Shown: piece by piece, positions 13,991 through 16,542 of the stretch
Position numbering within the stretch: position 1 is the stretch's first letter
Layout of the letters: every line of letters begins with the position of its first letter
NCBI GenBank assembly: GCA_964229545.1
Contig: CAXRDP010000007.1
Location: forward strand, 1-16,542
DNA from: UBA724 sp964229545
GTDB lineage: Bacteria; Bacteroidota; Bacteroidia; Flavobacteriales; Flavobacteriaceae
Direction of reading: 5' to 3'
DNA: 16,542 nt
Notes under the pieces: model-generated
Told to the model about the DNA's origin: nothing
The model's database searches: none
What the model saw: only the letters and a program-made list of their open reading frames with translations
Made by a program: the position numbers and the translations under genes

Positions 13991-14680
13991 CTACCTGCGT
14001 TGGCTCGCAACTCTAAGTGCAAAATAAGCCAGTGTAGCCAAAGATCCAATGGCAGCTACCACATAGGTTCGGGCTGCCCACTTTAGGGCATCTTCAGAGG
14101 CCGCATATTCCTCTCTTGAGACCATATTCTTGCGTTGGAGCCAAGCCAAAGCACGCTTGCTGGCATCATATTCAACAGGAAGGGTTATAAAACTAAACAA
14201 AGTACCCAACCCAAACATAATCACTCCTGCAACTGCGATGGGATAACCCAATCCGGAACTTGCCATTCCCAAACCGATGGCGATTATCCAAACCGAAAGG
14301 TTGGAAGCCACACTGACAACGGGCACCAAAGTCGAACGCATCTGCAACCACTCATAGCCTTGCGCATGCTGAACCGCATGCCCACATTCATGAGCAGCGA
14401 CCGCAGCGGCAGCCGCATTGCGAGCATTATAGACACTCTCACTCAAATTTACGGTTCGCTTTATCGGGTTGTAATGATCGGTCAACATACCTCGTGTTGA
14501 AACGACTTTGACATTGCGAATCCCGTGGTCAGAAAGCATTTTTTCGGCAATCTCTGCGCCGGTCATGCCATTGCGTAATGACATTTTGGAATATTTTTTG
14601 AATTTATTCTTGAGCTGTGCGCTCACCGCCATACTGATGATAAAAAAGACAATGGCAATCAAATAGTATCCTCCCCACAT
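13991..14680 (-). CDS. YugP-like membrane zinc metallopeptidase
   Basis: A 229-residue putative zinc-dependent membrane peptidase (Peptidase_M_membrane zinc type, YugP). A first hydrophobic segment (about 5-20) is followed by a soluble part with TGAEIAEKMLSDHGI, the DHYNP segment (68-72), then the zinc motif AAHECGHAVQHA with H97, E98 and H101. Two further hydrophobic segments (about 117-137 and 143-166) precede LPVEYDASKRAL, where E170 may be the third metal ligand. The substrate is unknown. It lies 43 bases downstream of the SemiSWEET gene on the same strand and may be the last gene of the leuS transcript, although an inverted repeat sits in the gap. Confidence 0.92.
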   Translation of the reverse strand: MWGGYYLIAIVFFIISMAVSAQLKNKFKKYSKMSLRNGMTGAEIAEKMLSDHGIRNVKVVSTRGMLTDHYNPIKRTVNLSESVYNARNAAAAAVAAHECGHAVQHAQGYEWLQMRSTLVPVVSVASNLSVWIIAIGLGMASSGLGYPIAVAGVIMFGLGTLFSFITLPVEYDASKRALAWLQRKNMVSREEYAASEDALKWAARTYVVAAIGSLATLAYFALRVASQRR

Positions 14681-14704
14681 AATTTTTGTTATTTATTCAG
14701 AACA

Positions 14705-14723
14705 TTGGCAAAAATCCTGCCAA
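14705..14723. repeat. Short inverted repeat between SemiSWEET and YugP-like genes
   Basis: TTGGCA (14705-14710) and TGCCAA (14718-14723) form a perfect 6-bp stem with a 7-base loop immediately after the SemiSWEET stop codon. No T-run follows on the minus strand, so it may be a weak attenuating or RNA-stabilising hairpin or chance. Confidence 0.3.
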
Positions 14724-14990
14724 TTAGCTCCGTTTCTTTAGGATATTAAATATAATAAAGATTTGCATGACTGCCGTAACTGTATTGGCCACAACCACAG
14801 ACAGACTTTCTATTCGTAGTCCATAATACAACCACATACAAACCCCCACGAACATGATCACATACATGGGCAATGACAAACCGTCAGTACTTTGGGTGCG
14901 ATAGACTTTGACAGCTTGGGGTAAAAATGCTATGGTAGTCAGAAATGCGGCAATGAGCCCCACTATTTCATCCGCATTGATACTCAACAT
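14724..14990 (-). CDS. SemiSWEET family sugar transporter
   Basis: An 88-residue protein with three membrane helices (about 8-24, 38-56 and 63-82) matching half of a eukaryotic SWEET transporter. The PQ-loop motif FLPQAVKVYRTQSTDGLSLPMY (22-43) is clear. SemiSWEETs dimerise to form a two-way pathway for sugars across the inner membrane; the sugar here is unknown. The start codon overlaps the end of leuS by seven bases, so the gene is read from the leuS transcript and probably translationally coupled. Confidence 0.93.
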   Translation of the reverse strand: MLSINADEIVGLIAAFLTTIAFLPQAVKVYRTQSTDGLSLPMYVIMFVGVCMWLYYGLRIESLSVVVANTVTAVMQIFIIFNILKKRS

Positions 14991-16542
14991 ACGACATTCA
15001 CAATTTTGTTGGGCACCACAATGACCTTCCTGACTGCTTTTCCTGCCAGTTGTTGTTGGGTGCGTTCATCTGCCAAAACCATAGCCTCAATAGATTTTGG
15101 GTCCGCAGACAAATCGAAATCCAAGGTAAACCGCACCTTGCCATTGAAGCTAATTGGATAGGTCTTGGTGGACTCTATCAAATACTGTTTATTGGCTTCC
15201 GGAAATGGTGCCTCCACGATTGAAGATTCGTGACCCAAAAGCGCCCATAATTCTTCACAAATATGTGGCGCAAAGGGAGACAACAAAATGGTCAAAGGCT
15301 CCAAAATCTCTCGCTGGTTACTGCCCAAAGAAGTGAGCTCGTTGACACAAATCATAAATGCACTCACTGCCGTGTTAAGAGAGAGTTGCTCTATATCTTG
15401 GGTGACTTTCTCTATGGTACCATGCAAGGCCTTAAGGGCTTCCTTTGAGGGAGACTCATCACTAATTGTAAAGACATCGCCGCTATGAAACAAACGCCAA
15501 AATTTGTTGAGGAAGCCAAAAACACCCGTAATACCAGCGGTATTCCATGGTTTGGCCTGTTCTATTGGGCCCAAAAACATTTCATACATCCGCAGGGTAT
15601 CTGCTCCATAGGTCTGGCAAATATCATCGGGGTTAACCACGTTGTATTTGGACTTGGACATTTTTTCGACCTCGCGTTTGGCCAGTAGCTTGCCGTCTTC
15701 CAATTCAAAAGTAGCTTCTTGAAAATGGGGTTGCCACTGCTTTAAGGCCTCTATGTCTACCGCATCTGAGGAATCCACCAATGAGATGTCTACATGAATG
15801 GGCTCTACCGAGTTGTCACCCACCAATCCTCTCGACAAAAAGGTTTGGGTCCCCGACTTGCGGTAAACAAAGGCACTGTTGCCCAAGATCATTCCCTGAT
15901 TGACCAGTTTCTTGGCAAATTCCTCTACCCCCACATAGCCCAAATCAAAAAATACTTTTTGCCAAAAGCGCGCATACAAAAGGTGCCCCGTCGCATGTTC
16001 GCTACCGCCCACATAAAGGTCCACCGCACCCCAATAATCCAAAGCGGTTTTATCGGCAAATTGTGACGCGTTGCCAGCATCCATATAGCGGTTAAAATAC
16101 CAGGAACTTCCAGCCCATCCGGGCATGGTGTTGAGCTCTAGGGGAAACACACGTTTATGATCGATTTCAGTATTAGAAACCACTTTTTGGTGTTGGGCAT
16201 CCCAAGCCCATTCGGTGGCGTTTCCTAGTGGGGGTGCACCCTCTGGTGTGGGTAAATATTTTTCTACCTCAGGCAAGTGAAGAGGAAGTGCTTCAATGGG
16301 AAGTGCTCGAGGAGTTCCATTGTCAAAATATATTGGAATCGGCTCTCCCCAATAGCGCTGTCTGCTAAAAACTGCGTCGCGCAATCTGTAAGTAATCTGT
16401 GCAGCTCCTTTACCGATAGCTGTCAGTTGCCGTATCACCTCTTTGGATGCTTTGGTCACATCTAGGCCGTTAAGAAAATCAGAGTTGGCAATTGTGGTAT
16501 TTGTCTTTTCACTGTGAGCGGCCTCAGACACGTCCTTATCTG
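14984..16542 (-). CDS. leuS: Leucine--tRNA ligase, C-terminal part (runs off the window)
   Basis: The 3' part of leuS, which charges tRNA-Leu. The reading frame is open to the right edge, so the N-terminal HIGH motif and most of the editing domain lie outside. Present are the end of the editing domain with FLNGLDVTKASKEV, then the return to the catalytic domain (RDAVFSRQRYWGEPIPIY), TMPGWAGSSWYFNRYMD, VDLYVGGSEHATGHLLYARFW, the ATP-binding loop KMSKS (codons at about 15650-15664), and the anticodon-binding and C-terminal domains ending VIVVPNKIVNVVC. The GTG at 16529-16531 is an internal valine codon, not a start. At least 518 codons are visible of a gene that usually has about 900. Confidence 0.98.
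   Translation of the reverse strand, partial: DKDVSEAAHSEKTNTTIANSDFLNGLDVTKASKEVIRQLTAIGKGAAQITYRLRDAVFSRQRYWGEPIPIYFDNGTPRALPIEALPLHLPEVEKYLPTPEGAPPLGNATEWAWDAQHQKVVSNTEIDHKRVFPLELNTMPGWAGSSWYFNRYMDAGNASQFADKTALDYWGAVDLYVGGSEHATGHLLYARFWQKVFFDLGYVGVEEFAKKLVNQGMILGNSAFVYRKSGTQTFLSRGLVGDNSVEPIHVDISLVDSSDAVDIEALKQWQPHFQEATFELEDGKLLAKREVEKMSKSKYNVVNPDDICQTYGADTLRMYEMFLGPIEQAKPWNTAGITGVFGFLNKFWRLFHSGDVFTISDESPSKEALKALHGTIEKVTQDIEQLSLNTAVSAFMICVNELTSLGSNQREILEPLTILLSPFAPHICEELWALLGHESSIVEAPFPEANKQYLIESTKTYPISFNGKVRFTLDFDLSADPKSIEAMVLADERTQQQLAGKAVRKVIVVPNKIVNVVC

Noticed and set aside
16529..16531. GTG as start codon of a short leuS
   Set aside because: The frame stays open to the window edge and the residues upstream continue the leuS editing domain.
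1..16542. CRISPR array, insertion sequence, prophage or toxin-antitoxin pair
   Set aside because: No regularly spaced short repeats, transposase, integrase or paired small ORFs with known motifs were seen on either strand.

Overview
The window looks like a chromosomal segment of a Bacteroidota bacterium, most probably Flavobacteriales. The basis is the gene families (DUF4271 beside uroporphyrinogen-III synthase, DUF4296 lipoprotein beside dihydroorotase, a Mrp protein without the CxxC pair), the near absence of Shine-Dalgarno sequences, and several Bacteroidota-type promoter elements (TAnnTTTG at -7) in front of genes. TGA is used as an ordinary stop (tyrS, pyrC, leuS), so the standard bacterial code applies. 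The genus cannot be told from the sequence alone.

Layout. (1) 1-2518 is AT-rich: a small alpha+beta-barrel-like ORF with an in-frame stop near its start, a gene-poor stretch holding two copies of an intergenic repeat, a RhlE-type DEAD-box RNA helicase, then a third repeat copy. Two of the three copies end in a strong terminator hairpin. (2) 2519-6717 is a tight minus-strand run: response regulator, sensor kinase, trmB, an alkyltransferase-like DNA-repair protein, then (probably from its own promoter) Mrp and a NifU-type Fe-S protein. (3) 6751-7785 is a LuxE-like acyl-protein synthetase family gene on the plus strand, converging on and overlapping tyrS. (4) 9141-11594 is a minus-strand operon: polyprenol-phosphate glycosyltransferase, pyrC, DUF4296 lipoprotein. 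(5) 11664-13082 is plus strand: DUF4271 membrane protein and hemD, running into a minus-strand DUF423 protein. (6) 13519-13989 is an Lrp/AsnC regulator on the plus strand. (7) 13991-16542 is minus strand: leuS (partial, running off the right edge), a SemiSWEET transporter, and a YugP-like membrane zinc peptidase.

Most of this is housekeeping: tRNA charging and modification, pyrimidine and tetrapyrrole synthesis, Fe-S assembly, envelope lipid-linked sugar supply and two-component control. I see no phage, transposon, CRISPR, toxin-antitoxin or biosynthetic cluster, no rRNA or tRNA gene, and nothing I would call a new multi-gene system. The least ordinary items are the repeat/terminator family around the helicase, the interrupted ORF at the left edge, the unassigned LuxE-like enzyme, and several family-level departures from textbook active sites (Mrp, dihydroorotase, the alkyltransferase-like protein).
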